25,717 nucleotides of DNA, from the NCBI GenBank assembly GCA_018894655.1, contig JAHIPE010000150.1, forward strand, positions 1-25,717. The letters are read 5' to 3'. Position 1 is the stretch's first letter, and every line of letters starts with the position of its first letter. This document shows positions 1 to 6,961 of this stretch, one piece after another. Origin of the DNA: Actinomycetota bacterium (lineage in GTDB: Bacteria; Actinomycetota; Geothermincolia; Fen-727; Anoxymicrobiaceae). Below the pieces are notes generated by a model. The model was not told the DNA's origin, made no database searches, and worked only from the letters and a program-made list of their open reading frames with translations. Made by a program: the position numbers and the translations under genes.

Positions 1-136
1 AAAGCGGCCGAAACGCGACTTCGACACCAATCCCAGGGGGGATACGGTCATTGACGCGGGGGATATCCTGATAACTTCAGGCGCTCCGGAACAGGTTGAA
101 AAATTGGAGAAGGTATGCAGGAGCAAGCGCGGTTGA
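1..136 (+). CDS. 3' end of a TrkA-C (RCK_C) domain protein, partial
   Basis: Reading frame 2 is open from the left edge to a TGA at 134-136. It gives 44 residues ending in ...NPRGDTVIDAGDILITSG followed by APEQVEKLEKVC. This matches the last strand-turn-helix of TrkA-C/RCK_C ligand-binding domains, whose usual form is GD.l...G..e.l..le. These domains regulate potassium channels and transporters (Trk/Ktr) and some other carriers, often by binding c-di-AMP or nucleotides. The rest of the gene lies outside the window, so whether it is a stand-alone TrkA subunit, a channel fusion or another transporter cannot be decided. Domain identity is by motif recognition only. Confidence 0.65.
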   Translation, partial: KRPKRDFDTNPRGDTVIDAGDILITSGAPEQVEKLEKVCRSKRG

Positions 137-231
137 AGGTGCAACCCTGCCTGAAGGAAGTGGAATTGCTCTAAAACCTCATTATCCTCACAATTTCACT
201 TATTCATCTGTGTTAACATTAGTATCAATAG

Positions 232-260
232 TTGATTTTTCTTATCAGAAGTGTTAAATT
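232..260 (+). promoter_or_regulatory. candidate sigma-70 type promoter upstream of the RlpA-like gene
   Basis: TTGATT (232-237) and TAAATT (255-260) are separated by 17 bases in an AT-rich stretch about 80 bases before the GTG start at 339. Each hexamer has a few mismatches to consensus. The rest of the 137-338 gap shows no open frame and no riboswitch signature that I recognise. Confidence 0.35.
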
Positions 261-338
261 GTATAAGCTTAAAGCCCGATATCTACTATAGGGTTTGGTA
301 GTAGCAGTAAACGTCTGCAACCAATCAAAGGTTAGAGT

Positions 339-1331
339 GTGAGTATAAGGAGTATCGCACGAAAAGCGCTGGTTCTGCTCATAGCCGTTACGGCAGCGGT
401 TTGGCTGTCGTTCTCGAGCGCCGTTTTCGCGCAGTACGTACCTGACAGCTCCTTGCCAAAGCAGGAACAGGCTAGAAGCATAGAGAGAGAGATAGCTTCT
501 CACGAGCAGCGGCTTGCCAAAGCTAACAGGGACAAGGTCGAGATCTCAAAGAAGCTGGAGGAGGTCGAGAAGCGGATACTTGACTGCTACATGGTGATCG
601 ACGCCACGGAAGTGGAACTTGCCTGCTCGAGGAAAAACCTCAATAGTAATCTCAAGTATCTGTACATGGAGGGGCGGCGGGGTACGCTGGTGCACCTGAT
701 GAACTCGAGCGACGTATCTGATTTCATGGTCAACTTGGATCGAATGGTAAACGTAACCTCCCGCGAAGCTGACGACCTCGAGGACATAAAGGCCAAGAAG
801 AAGAGGATCGAGCAGTACCAGGATAACCTGATCGACTTTAAGAATGAGGCGGCCGCCCTCTCCCGTAGCACGGATACCGCCCAACTGGAGTTGCAGGTCG
901 CCGCCAAGAAAGAGGAACTTGCCGACGTAACCAGTTCAATAATAGCCATGCAACTACCGGTAACCCAGGCTCCGGCTCCGGCTACCTTCAGCCCGTCCCA
1001 GGTCTACTCCGAGCCGGACGAAGGTGGGTTCATAAGTACCGGCCAGGTTATCTCCGGTTACTCCAGTTGGTACGGTAACCAGTTCCACGGCAGGACGACC
1101 GCGAGCGGTGAGGTATTCGACCAGTACGCCTTCACCTGCGCCCACCGTCAGTTACCGTTCGGGACGTGGTTGCGGGTGACGTTCCGTGGCAGGACCGTTA
1201 TAGTAAAGGTCAACGACAGGGGTCCGTTTATCAAGGGCAGAATACTGGACCTCTCGCGAGGGGCGGCCGAGGCGATAGGCCTGAGCGGCGTTCAGTGGGT
1301 GGATATCGAGATCGTGGTCCCGAAGTCATAG
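339..1331 (+). CDS. secreted coiled-coil protein with C-terminal RlpA-like double-psi beta-barrel domain
   Basis: The protein has 330 aa and a GTG start preceded by AAAGG. Residues 1-31 are a signal peptide (basic start, hydrophobic core, cleavage near VFA-Q). Residues about 40-200 are heptad-rich, charged and alanine/leucine/glutamate-rich, like the PcsB/CwlO-type coiled coil of cell-wall hydrolase regulators. A short proline-rich linker follows. Residues about 238-328 are an RlpA-type double-psi beta-barrel with the family hallmarks SSWYG, FHGRTTASGE, AHRQLPFGT, VNDRGPF and GRILDLSRGAAE. RlpA proteins are lytic transglycosylases or glycan-binding proteins acting on peptidoglycan, with the Asp of the NDRGPF region implicated in catalysis. 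The architecture suggests an exported cell-wall remodelling enzyme held in check by the coiled coil. The role is inferred; the domain call is strong. Confidence 0.85.
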   Translation: MSIRSIARKALVLLIAVTAAVWLSFSSAVFAQYVPDSSLPKQEQARSIEREIASHEQRLAKANRDKVEISKKLEEVEKRILDCYMVIDATEVELACSRKNLNSNLKYLYMEGRRGTLVHLMNSSDVSDFMVNLDRMVNVTSREADDLEDIKAKKKRIEQYQDNLIDFKNEAAALSRSTDTAQLELQVAAKKEELADVTSSIIAMQLPVTQAPAPATFSPSQVYSEPDEGGFISTGQVISGYSSWYGNQFHGRTTASGEVFDQYAFTCAHRQLPFGTWLRVTFRGRTVIVKVNDRGPFIKGRILDLSRGAAEAIGLSGVQWVDIEIVVPKS

Positions 1332-1332
1332 G

Positions 1333-1509
1333 GTTCTGGAGAGCGGTTCACCGCCCGACTTGCCGGAGGAGACAACGATACACCCCGGCTGGAATATCCC
1401 TTGAGACCCCCTGGCTCTTGCCAGGAAGGTGGCCCGGGGCATCGCCGTACTTCCGCTGCTCGCCGGCTTCGGCCTGGCGGGGCTGAAGGCGGGCCGGATG
1501 ATGAAGCAT
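1333..1509 (+). pseudogene. possible gene remnant or short ORF with an in-frame TGA
   Basis: Directly after the RlpA-like gene, frame 1 reads a protein-like sequence: VLESGSPPDLPEETTIHPGW, then NIP, a TGA at 1402-1404, then DPLALARKVARG and a hydrophobic stretch (IAVLPLLAGFGLAGLKAGR) ending KHYQEYPPT and TAA (1507-1509). Both halves look like one coherent C-terminal region with a membrane-compatible segment, interrupted by one stop. GTG at 1429 could start a 26-aa ORF. A 6-bp perfect hairpin (CCTGGC, loop TCTT, GCCAGG; 1410-1425) follows the TGA. I do not recognise the family. Options are a decayed gene, a sequencing error, or less likely a recoded TGA. Confidence 0.3.
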
Positions 1510-1601
1510 TACCAGGAGTACCCGCCCACGTAAAGCTGGCGGGGACTGGACCGGTGGATAAGCCGGCCTACCGCGCGTATCGTAGGCCGCTACGGCTCCT
1601 G

Positions 1602-2312
1602 CTACTCGCGCTTGGCTGCTATTCCCCCTATCGCCGCTATCAACCCAAGAGCGGCCCCCGCGAGTCCTACATAGAGCCCGTAGCCCACGTTGGAGAACGA
1701 GAGCGTGTCCGCTACGTCGGCGATGTCTATCACGAATACCGCTCCTGTTATTATGGTGACTATCAGGCCCACCACGAACGGCCAGCGGGCCTTTCCGATG
1801 AGCCCTACCAGGAAGAACGCGCCGGCTATGATCGCCAGGAAGAAGGTTATCCTTCCGTCTCCTTCCCATCCACTCTTGCTCACGAAGAGCGCTTGTGCCC
1901 AGGGCATGAATGAACCGATGGCCGCAAGTGCCATCGCCGCGAGGCCTACGCCGCCTAATATCTGCGCGCCGGAGGACACTTTCCCGCCTCCCGGTTGAGC
2001 CCGTGGTGCGGCACAGGGAGCCGTCACTGGGCGCCGGGACACCTGGGGAACCCCCGGTGGTGCCACTCCCGGTGGAGGAGCCGCCGGGACTGTCCCCGGT
2101 AACACAGTGCCGGGAGATGGAGGAGCCGCCGGGGCTGCCGGTGCCGCTCCGGGAGGCTGCGCCGGAGCGACGGGCGCGGCCGGTGGCGCCGCCGTAGCGG
2201 TCGGTGACGGTGGGGGAGCGGAGGGGTGCTCCAGCGGGCTACCGCAGTACTGGCAGAACTTGGCTTCGGCCGTTTCCCTGCCGCAACTCTTACAGGTCGG
2301 CAATTTCATCAC
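1602..2312 (-). CDS. zinc-ribbon, proline-rich, four-helix membrane protein
   Basis: The protein has 236 aa. Residues 7-23 carry a CxxC...CxxC zinc ribbon (CKSCG, FCQYCG), followed by an alanine/proline-rich, probably disordered linker to about residue 115. Four hydrophobic helices then reach the C terminus. The membrane part ends with a pattern (GWEGDGRITFF ... GYGLYVGLAGAALGL) that is also seen in the next gene upstream (2290-2814), so the two are paralogues. The zinc ribbon is probably cytosolic. The start overlaps the 3' end of the upstream gene by 23 bases, so the two are likely co-translated. The second Met (codon 2) is an equally good start. Function is unknown. Similar zinc-ribbon plus DUF-type membrane proteins are common in actinobacteria (established pattern), but no specific role can be assigned. 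Confidence 0.7.
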   Translation of the reverse strand: MMKLPTCKSCGRETAEAKFCQYCGSPLEHPSAPPPSPTATAAPPAAPVAPAQPPGAAPAAPAAPPSPGTVLPGTVPAAPPPGVAPPGVPQVSRRPVTAPCAAPRAQPGGGKVSSGAQILGGVGLAAMALAAIGSFMPWAQALFVSKSGWEGDGRITFFLAIIAGAFFLVGLIGKARWPFVVGLIVTIITGAVFVIDIADVADTLSFSNVGYGLYVGLAGAALGLIAAIGGIAAKRE

Positions 2313-2814
2313 CTCGCATATCTAGCTTCCGGTCCGGGCTACTGACTTCCGGCGCTTCGGGCTTGTTCTCCAGCAGCGAGTAGCCGAAAAGGCCGGCGAG
2401 AATGCCGGCGACGCCGGCTCCGAGCACCATGTAGAGGCCTGTACCAGGGCCGGTTATCCCCGGCCGGGTCAAGATGAAGATAATCTCGTAGGAGGCCAGG
2501 ACAAGAGCGGCCACCGAGCAGGCGACCGCTATCCCGTAGAAGGCCCTCCGGCTGAGCAACGCCCCCAGCACCAGGGACAGGAACCCGACCGCGCTCAGCG
2601 CAAGGGTGATCTTGCCGTCACCGGACACCAGGTTCGAGTAATCCCAGCCGGACAGGCCGTAGAGGCCCAGCACGCTGTCCGACCTCCAGGTGAGAAAGCA
2701 GCCCACCATCATCAAGGACATGCCCAGCGCGATCCCTGACGCGCTGGCGACAGCGATGGCGACCTTGACCTTTGTCGCCACCCTGCCCTCTGTTGCCCGG
2801 GATGCTCTATACAT
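2290..2814 (-). CDS. four-helix membrane protein, paralogue of the adjacent zinc-ribbon protein
   Basis: The protein has 174 aa with four predicted membrane helices (about residues 18-40, 68-87, 93-115 and 125-147) and a polar tail. A loop after helix 1 reads GLSGWDYSNLVSGDGKIT, matching GWEGDGRIT of the neighbour at 1602-2312. Both also share a glycine-rich last helix after a GLY(V/M)V-type turn. The ATG at 2814 lies 3 bases after the stop of the methyltransferase gene and has no good ribosome site. A GTG at 2781 with GAGGG just upstream is an alternative start that would remove 11 residues. The three genes 3618-1602 form one minus-strand unit. The protein may be a membrane sensor or structural protein; no function can be assigned. 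Confidence 0.65.
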   Translation of the reverse strand: MYRASRATEGRVATKVKVAIAVASASGIALGMSLMMVGCFLTWRSDSVLGLYGLSGWDYSNLVSGDGKITLALSAVGFLSLVLGALLSRRAFYGIAVACSVAALVLASYEIIFILTRPGITGPGTGLYMVLGAGVAGILAGLFGYSLLENKPEAPEVSSPDRKLDMRGDEIADL

Positions 2815-2817
2815 CGC

Positions 2818-3618
2818 TCAACTCAATAGCCCGTTCCTGAACGCCTTCACGTAATCCCTGCAGTACCGGTCGGCCCCCGCGACCGCCTCGGCCGCGTAAA
2901 TCGTTGCTTTCAGGCCGTTATCCATCGGGTCCATCAGCACCGCGTCAAGGCCTACACTGATCGCTGCCGCGAGCATCGACCGGTTCACCAGCGAGCGCGC
3001 GGGAAGGCCGAACGATACGTTGCTCAGGCCCAGGACGGCCTTTGCCCCGGGGAACTCGCTCCTGATGAGGGAAAGGGTATCCAGCGTGATCCGCCCCTGC
3101 TTCCAGTCGGCGCTTATCGGCAGTGCCAGTGGGTCCAGGAACACGTTTTCAACCGGAACGCCGAACTCCCGGGCAGCGGCCAATATGCGGCGGCAGACCT
3201 CCAGGCGACCCTCCGGCGTCTCCGGTATGCCCGATTCGTCCATCGCCAGGGCGACGACCCGGCACCGGTGACGGGCAACCTGGGGGAGAACCCCCTCGAG
3301 CCGCGGCCGCTCCCCGGTAACCGAGTTGATGAAAAGACCCTCGCCGCCGTACAGTTTCAGGCATCGCTGGAGGACCTCCGGGTCGGAGGAGTCCAGCGCG
3401 AGCGGCCTTCCGGCGGCTTCTTTCACCACTCCCACCGCCCACTCCATGGACTCCATCTCACTCGCCTTTCCGCCGGTGTCGACGTTCACGTCTATGCAGT
3501 CCGCCCCCGCCTCCGCCTGCGAGGACGCGAGGGCGGCGAGGAAGCTGTCGTCTCGCCGGACGATGGCGTCTCTTACATCGTCGATGGTCCCGTTTATCTT
3601 CTCTCCGATGATTATCAT
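2818..3618 (-). CDS. methyltetrahydrofolate:corrinoid methyltransferase (AcsE/MtgA family)
   Basis: The protein has 266 aa, close to the about 262 aa of AcsE. It begins MIIIGEKING, the family start, and continues with GADCIDVNVD (pterin-binding strand 2), LALDSSDPE, FINSVTGE, PVENVFLDPLALP, VLGLSNVSFGLP and LVNRSMLAAAISVGLDA. These follow the DHPS-like TIM barrel that binds methyl-tetrahydrofolate and passes the methyl group to, or takes it from, a corrinoid protein. The conserved Asp and Asn residues (LDPL, GLSNVS) are present. No CODH/ACS subunit or corrinoid protein lies nearby, so it may serve the Wood-Ljungdahl methyl branch or a methylamine/betaine type system. The substrate partner is undetermined. 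GGAG lies at a proper distance upstream of the ATG. It is first gene of a three-gene minus-strand unit. Confidence 0.88.
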   Translation of the reverse strand: MIIIGEKINGTIDDVRDAIVRRDDSFLAALASSQAEAGADCIDVNVDTGGKASEMESMEWAVGVVKEAAGRPLALDSSDPEVLQRCLKLYGGEGLFINSVTGERPRLEGVLPQVARHRCRVVALAMDESGIPETPEGRLEVCRRILAAAREFGVPVENVFLDPLALPISADWKQGRITLDTLSLIRSEFPGAKAVLGLSNVSFGLPARSLVNRSMLAAAISVGLDAVLMDPMDNGLKATIYAAEAVAGADRYCRDYVKAFRNGLLS

Positions 3619-3700
3619 TCCCGCTCCGGGGTAAGCGCCCGTCGCTACCGCCCCTATGCTAACAGAGACGTGGTCACGCCGGGAAGCGTTACGCCCCTTT

Positions 3701-3724
3701 CCCTCCCTCCCTCCCTCCCTCCCT
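3701..3724. repeat. (CCCT)6 tetranucleotide tract; minus strand is a G-quadruplex motif
   Basis: Six perfect CCCT units run without interruption. On the minus strand this reads as six GGG runs separated by single A bases, the pattern that forms very stable parallel G-quadruplexes. It lies about 83 bases upstream of the methyltransferase start (3618, minus) and about 55 bases upstream of the -35 of the acyl-CoA synthetase (plus). Confidence 0.95.
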
Positions 3725-3756
3725 AAGTCCCCGCGCTCTAATAGGCAGCCGCGCGA

Positions 3757-3787
3757 TTTCCAATGAGTGCACAGTAGATTATAATCT
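3757..3787 (+). promoter_or_regulatory. promoter of the acyl-CoA synthetase gene with palindrome over the -10
   Basis: TTTCCA (3757-3762) and a perfect TATAAT (3780-3785) are spaced by 17 bases. The -10 is embedded in the 12-base perfect palindrome AGATTATAATCT (3776-3787), a possible operator. Predicted transcription start is near 3792, about 66 bases before the ATG at 3858. Confidence 0.6.
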
Positions 3788-3857
3788 CAGTGGGTTAATC
3801 CGAAATGCCTGTGACACGAGCGAGAGGGGCGGGCAACGAGCGAGGAAGGCGGTACGC

Positions 3858-5465
3858 ATGTCGTTTCTTGAGAAGTTCAAGGTAATCCTCGACCCCCGGC
3901 TGACCATGGCAAACCTCTGGGATATAACCGCGAGTGTGTACGGTGACATGGTGGTGGCCTATCTGGAGGAACCCCTGGAGTACCAGTGTATGCCTAAAGA
4001 CTACATGACCTACCGGGACAACCTCATCATGGTGAACAAGATGGGGCACGTGCTCAAGGGGCTGGGGGTGAAAAGGGGTGACCGGGTGGTCATACCGATG
4101 GGCAACAGGGTCGAGCTACTCACGCTCTGCTTCGCCTGCTTCAAGATAGGGGCGATAGCGGTCCCGCTCAACTACATGCTTAAGGGCACGGAGATAAAGT
4201 ACATAGCGGAGAACTGTGGGGCCCGGGTGCTGATAACCGACAGTGACGTCTTTGAGCCTAACATCAAGGAAAAGGAAGCGATACCGGGAATAGAGACCTG
4301 GGTGATGGCCGGCTCCAGGGAGTCCTGCCTTTCCGGGTTCGTCTCCCTTGACGAGGCGTTGGACCAGGCATCGGAGGAGCTTGAGCCGGTGCCACTACAC
4401 AAGGACGAGGCGGTCGCCATATTCTACACCTCGGGCACCACCGGTTTTCCAAAGGGTGCCATGATGACCGGGAAAAATCTGCTCACCACCCAGAGGATAA
4501 CCGCCGGCATCTTGCCGATAGGCCCCGGGGACGAGGGGGTATCGGCGCTTCCATCGGCGCACCTGATGGGTTTCGCGGTATCGCTGATGAGCTTCATAGC
4601 CGGCTCTTCCGGTTACTTCATGAGGTACTTCCAGCCAAGGAGGATTCTCGAGACGATACAGGACCGGAAGTCCTCGATATTCGTCGGGGTGCCTGCGATG
4701 TTCTCTATACTGCTTCACAGCAACCCCGAGAAGTATGACCTGTCGTCGATAAAGATATGGGCCAGCGGCGCCGACGCCATGCCGGTGGAGCAGATAAAGA
4801 AGTTCCTCAGCTTCGGCGGCGTTTTCTTCGAGGCTTACGGACAGGTAGAGACCAGCCCCATCACCTCCATCAAGGTCTCCACCAAGTACTTCACGTTCAA
4901 GCACGGGTGCGTGGGAATACCGGTCTTCCCGGTGCGTGTCCAGATATGGGACGAGAACCTCAAACGGGTTCCCGTCGGCGAGCCCGGCGAGCTGGTTGTG
5001 CGCGGGCCCAACGTCCTCAAGGGATACTGGAACGATTCCGAGAGGAACGAGGATGCGTTCAGGGGCGGCTGGTTCCACACCGGCGACGTGGCCAGGCGCG
5101 AGAAGACAGGCCTACTCTACTTCGTTGACAGGAAAAAGGACGTGGTGAAGGCAGGTGGCTACTCGGTGTTCTCCCGGGAGGTGGAGGAGGAGATAAGGTC
5201 GCATCCCAAGGTCGATGACGTCGCGATCGTCGGCCTGCCTCACCCCACCAAGGTGGAGGTGGTGGTCGCGGTATGCACCGCCAAGCAGGGGGAGGAGCTG
5301 ACCAACGAGGAGTTACTGGCGTGGTGCCGCGATAACATAGCCCAGTACAAGGCCCCCCGGTACGTTGACGTCAGGAGCGAGATGCCGTACGGCATGACCC
5401 TCAAGGTCTTGAAAAGGGTTCTAAGAGAAGAGCTGGCGGAGAAGATCGACGTTGAGGAGCTATAA
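3858..5465 (+). CDS. AMP-binding acyl-CoA synthetase / AMP-dependent ligase
   Basis: The 535-aa cytosolic enzyme has the full ANL-superfamily signature. The phosphate-binding loop is at about 190-200 (YTSGTTGFPKG). EAYGQVETSP is the A5 region. The GYWND...GGWFHTGD region contains the ATP-ribose Asp, and FVDRKKDVVKAGGYSVF is the A8 hinge. The catalytic Lys is in MTLKVLKR near residue 516. Members activate a carboxylic acid to an acyl-adenylate and then to the CoA thioester. The chain length and motifs fit medium- or long-chain fatty acyl-CoA synthetases, but substrate cannot be read from sequence. The start has GAGGAAGG about 9 bases upstream. A small Lrp/RAM-like gene follows 27 bases downstream and is probably co-transcribed. 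Confidence 0.9.
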   Translation: MSFLEKFKVILDPRLTMANLWDITASVYGDMVVAYLEEPLEYQCMPKDYMTYRDNLIMVNKMGHVLKGLGVKRGDRVVIPMGNRVELLTLCFACFKIGAIAVPLNYMLKGTEIKYIAENCGARVLITDSDVFEPNIKEKEAIPGIETWVMAGSRESCLSGFVSLDEALDQASEELEPVPLHKDEAVAIFYTSGTTGFPKGAMMTGKNLLTTQRITAGILPIGPGDEGVSALPSAHLMGFAVSLMSFIAGSSGYFMRYFQPRRILETIQDRKSSIFVGVPAMFSILLHSNPEKYDLSSIKIWASGADAMPVEQIKKFLSFGGVFFEAYGQVETSPITSIKVSTKYFTFKHGCVGIPVFPVRVQIWDENLKRVPVGEPGELVVRGPNVLKGYWNDSERNEDAFRGGWFHTGDVARREKTGLLYFVDRKKDVVKAGGYSVFSREVEEEIRSHPKVDDVAIVGLPHPTKVEVVVAVCTAKQGEELTNEELLAWCRDNIAQYKAPRYVDVRSEMPYGMTLKVLKRVLREELAEKIDVEEL

Positions 5466-5492
5466 GCTACTCTATCTTCGGAGGGGGAGAGG

Positions 5493-5636
5493 TTGAAGAA
5501 AAAAGCGTACATCCTTATAAACGTCTCGGGGGGAAAGCTTGACAATGTGATGAGGAGCCTTTCCTCCATGCCGAACGTGCTGTCGGTCGAGGGTGTGTCA
5601 GGCCACCTCTGGATTACCCTGAATTCGAATAGATGA
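5493..5636 (+). CDS. 47-aa Lrp/AsnC RAM-domain-like mini-protein (TTG start)
   Basis: A TTG start at 5493 is preceded by an excellent ribosome site (GGAGGGGGAGAGG, 5480-5492). The product reads MKKKAYILINVSGGKLDNV then MRSLSSMPNVLSVEGVSGHL and ends WITLNSNR. The pattern (K)AYILINV..G..dev...L..mp.V.....vtG.. is the first beta-alpha-beta part of the Lrp/AsnC ligand-binding (RAM) domain, also found in stand-alone one-domain proteins. These normally have about 75-80 residues, so this one lacks the second half. It may be truncated by a mutation or be a genuine half-domain. It lies just after the acyl-CoA synthetase on the same strand. No function is proven; stand-alone RAM proteins bind amino acids or modulate Lrp-type regulators. 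Confidence 0.6.
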   Translation: MKKKAYILINVSGGKLDNVMRSLSSMPNVLSVEGVSGHLWITLNSNR

Positions 5637-5697
5637 GCGATAATCATTAACGGCGGTAGGGGAGAGGTACACGCTCGTTAACCGACTGCGGACCAGC

Positions 5698-6150
5698 TCA
5701 AGCGTATTCGTCCAGGACCGCGACTTCGATGGTTTCAACCCGCTTAAGTCTCGGCTCGTTTGTAATGAAAAGGCCGCTGCCATTATCAATCGTGGTTGCC
5801 AGAAGTATCGAGTCGGGGGTGGACAGATTGAACTCCGCGCGGATTCCCGCCGCCTTTTGCGCAATGACGGGAGTGACATTGACCATCAACAGGTTAGGCA
5901 TGCTCTCGAACACGCTTCTATACATCGAGGCGAGTCTCGCGTCACCCTTCCTGAGCGGCATCACCAGAACCTCCATCAGGCTTATAACGGAAACCACCGC
6001 ACGACAGTGGCCCCGCTCTATTGCCTCAAAGACAGCCCCGGTAAGCTCTGGGTAACGCTTTCCCTCGAACTGGTAGATGAACACGCTGGTGTCAAGCCCT
6101 ATTACACGGTGCTTTTCGATGGTACCTGTCAGGTCTCGCTTTGTTCCCAA
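5698..6150 (-). CDS. PIN-domain toxin (VapC-like ribonuclease)
   Basis: The protein is about 150 aa with the PIN fold: HRVIGLDTSVFIYQFEG (first acidic residue D), SLMEVLV (E), STPDSILLAT (D) and ITNEPRLKR at the fourth site. The last position is usually Asp after Asn and here is Glu. VapC toxins are Mg-dependent ribonucleases that cut tRNA or rRNA. The longest frame opens at ATG 6198 but would overlap the antitoxin by 70 bases with non-PIN residues. TTG at 6150, with AGGGAG just upstream and a 22-base overlap with the antitoxin 3' end, places the start next to the domain and is preferred. It pairs with the AbrB-type gene upstream as a toxin-antitoxin operon. Confidence 0.8.
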   Translation of the reverse strand: MGTKRDLTGTIEKHRVIGLDTSVFIYQFEGKRYPELTGAVFEAIERGHCRAVVSVISLMEVLVMPLRKGDARLASMYRSVFESMPNLLMVNVTPVIAQKAAGIRAEFNLSTPDSILLATTIDNGSGLFITNEPRLKRVETIEVAVLDEYA

Positions 6151-6374
6151 GACTCCCTTTCGCCTCTGACATACTGATCGACGTCGACATCTTCCCAAAC
6201 GTATGAGCCCAGGCCCCGCGTAAACTCAGCGTAGCTTTCGGGCCGCTTTATCATCTCGATTACCCCTTCTTTTGCTCCTACGAGAAGTTCGTCTCCCTCC
6301 TTGATGCCCAGTAACCTCCTTGCTTCACGGGGAATCACAATCTGGTACCTGGTGCTGACCTTAGCAACTTCCAT
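6129..6374 (-). CDS. AbrB/SpoVT (VapB/MazE-like) antitoxin
   Basis: The protein is about 81 aa. The N-terminal part MEVAKVSTRYQIVIPREARR followed by LLGIKEGDELLV is a swapped-hairpin AbrB DNA-binding domain. The C-terminal half (SYAEFTRGLGSYVWEDVDVD) is the acidic/aromatic toxin-binding arm. Such antitoxins neutralise the partner PIN toxin and repress their own operon. The ATG at 6374 has GGAAGG 8 bases upstream. The frame can extend to a GTG at 6404, but those 10 residues come from one arm of a 15-base direct repeat (6390-6404), so the shorter start is preferred. Confidence 0.8.
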   Translation of the reverse strand: MEVAKVSTRYQIVIPREARRLLGIKEGDELLVGAKEGVIEMIKRPESYAEFTRGLGSYVWEDVDVDQYVRGERESWEQSET

Positions 6375-6389
6375 CGCCCGGTCCTTCCT

Positions 6390-6498
6390 GTCTTGTGTAA
6401 CCACCGTTTGTTTACAAGGAAGGGTTCAGGCCTTGCCGAGAGTACTTGACACCGCTATAAGGCACTGACCCCACTGGTTGGCGGTCTTGTGTAACCAC
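6390..6498. repeat. 15-bp direct repeats bracketing a degenerate repeat element (copy A)
   Basis: GTCTTGTGTAACCAC occurs at 6390-6404 and again at 6484-6498. The 79 bases between them (6405-6483) are a copy of the dispersed repeat family also found near 6761, 12144 and 12838. They share the start (ccgTTTGTTT-like) and the end AAGGCACTGACCCCAC. The arrangement looks like a short element flanked by a target duplication. Alternatively the repeats may be operators of the toxin-antitoxin operon that starts next to them. Confidence 0.6.
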
Positions 6499-6660
6499 TT
6501 TACTCTCCATGTAAGATAATAACATATACGTAAGACACATCATAGTATCTCTTACGTTTAGAAACTTCGTATGTTCCTGTGACTTTCAACGGAAGTTCCG
6601 AAAGCCAAAGATGTGAATGATGCAAGAATAGCGATAGATAAAGGATCCGTTGGAGGTCAG
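6499..6660. other. AT-rich intergenic stretch with inverted repeats
   Basis: No gene is visible. It contains the 8-bp dyad ACGTAAGA (6528-6535) / TCTTACGT (6550-6557) with a 14-base spacer, and the palindrome CGGAAGTTCCG (6590-6600). These could be regulator sites or remnants of mobile DNA. Confidence 0.35.
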
Positions 6661-6669
6661 GCGGAAACG

Positions 6670-6750
6670 TTCGCTTACCCGGCAGCTTTGGCAGTGTGAT
6701 ACCAAGGGCCTGGATGATTTCCTTCTGCCGCCCGTCAGGTTCCGCAGTCC
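6670..6750 (-). pseudogene. possible C-terminal remnant of an IS1634-like transposase
   Basis: On the minus strand the 22-codon segment 6748-6683 reads TAEPDGRQKEIIQALGITLP then KL. This resembles the terminal motif PTPRQ..IL.ALGI.LP that ends many IS1634/IS4-type DDE transposases. Nothing upstream of it is transposase-like because repeat copy B begins immediately. The frame is open, but the surrounding residues do not look like a complete protein. Recognition is from memory of the motif and is weak. Confidence 0.25.
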
Positions 6751-6760
6751 GCCTCAAAGA

Positions 6761-6834
6761 CACCTGTTGCTTGTTTGGGAGGGAGGGGTAAGGCATTCTA
6801 GCCATAACGTTTGTTCTCGGACAACGCTGTAAAA
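6761..6834 (+). repeat. degenerate dispersed repeat, copy B
   Basis: It shares TTCTAGCCA, TTCTCGGACA and CGCTgTAA in the same order and spacing with the copy at 12144-12234. It also shares GCTTGTTTGGG followed by GGGAGGG with a partial copy at 12038-12068. The terminal CTGACCCC seen in other copies is decayed. Confidence 0.6.
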
Positions 6835-6847
6835 AGACTGTCCCTTG

Positions 6848-6877
6848 TTGTTGTAAAGTTTACATAATATATATTAT
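6848..6877 (+). promoter_or_regulatory. promoter/operator region of the permease gene with two adjacent palindromes
   Basis: The perfect palindromes GTAAAGTTTAC (6853-6863) and ATAATATATATTAT (6864-6877) lie edge to edge in an AT-rich segment. TTGTTG (6848-6853) and TATATT (6870-6875), 16 bases apart, could be the -35 and -10. The first palindrome would then sit in the spacer, a usual place for a repressor site. The next gene on this strand starts at 7093. Confidence 0.4.
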
Positions 6878-6961
6878 AGGACATATCATAGTAAGGCTCT
6901 ATCCATCACCTTTTTCCTTATTTGGGTTATCATATTGAAAGAAAGACGCGCAGGCGTGCCT

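Noticed and set aside
137..338. Possible c-di-AMP riboswitch before the cell-wall gene
   Set aside because: Such riboswitches often precede actinobacterial cell-wall hydrolases, but none of the conserved sequence blocks are visible here.
4395..5078. 227-aa minus-strand open frame inside the acyl-CoA synthetase gene
   Set aside because: It is antisense to a gene with complete family motifs and its composition is not protein-like.
6500..6805. 101-aa minus-strand open frame as an intact gene
   Set aside because: Its N-terminal part is translated repeat copy B and its C-terminal part is not protein-like; only a short transposase-like motif in the middle is of interest.
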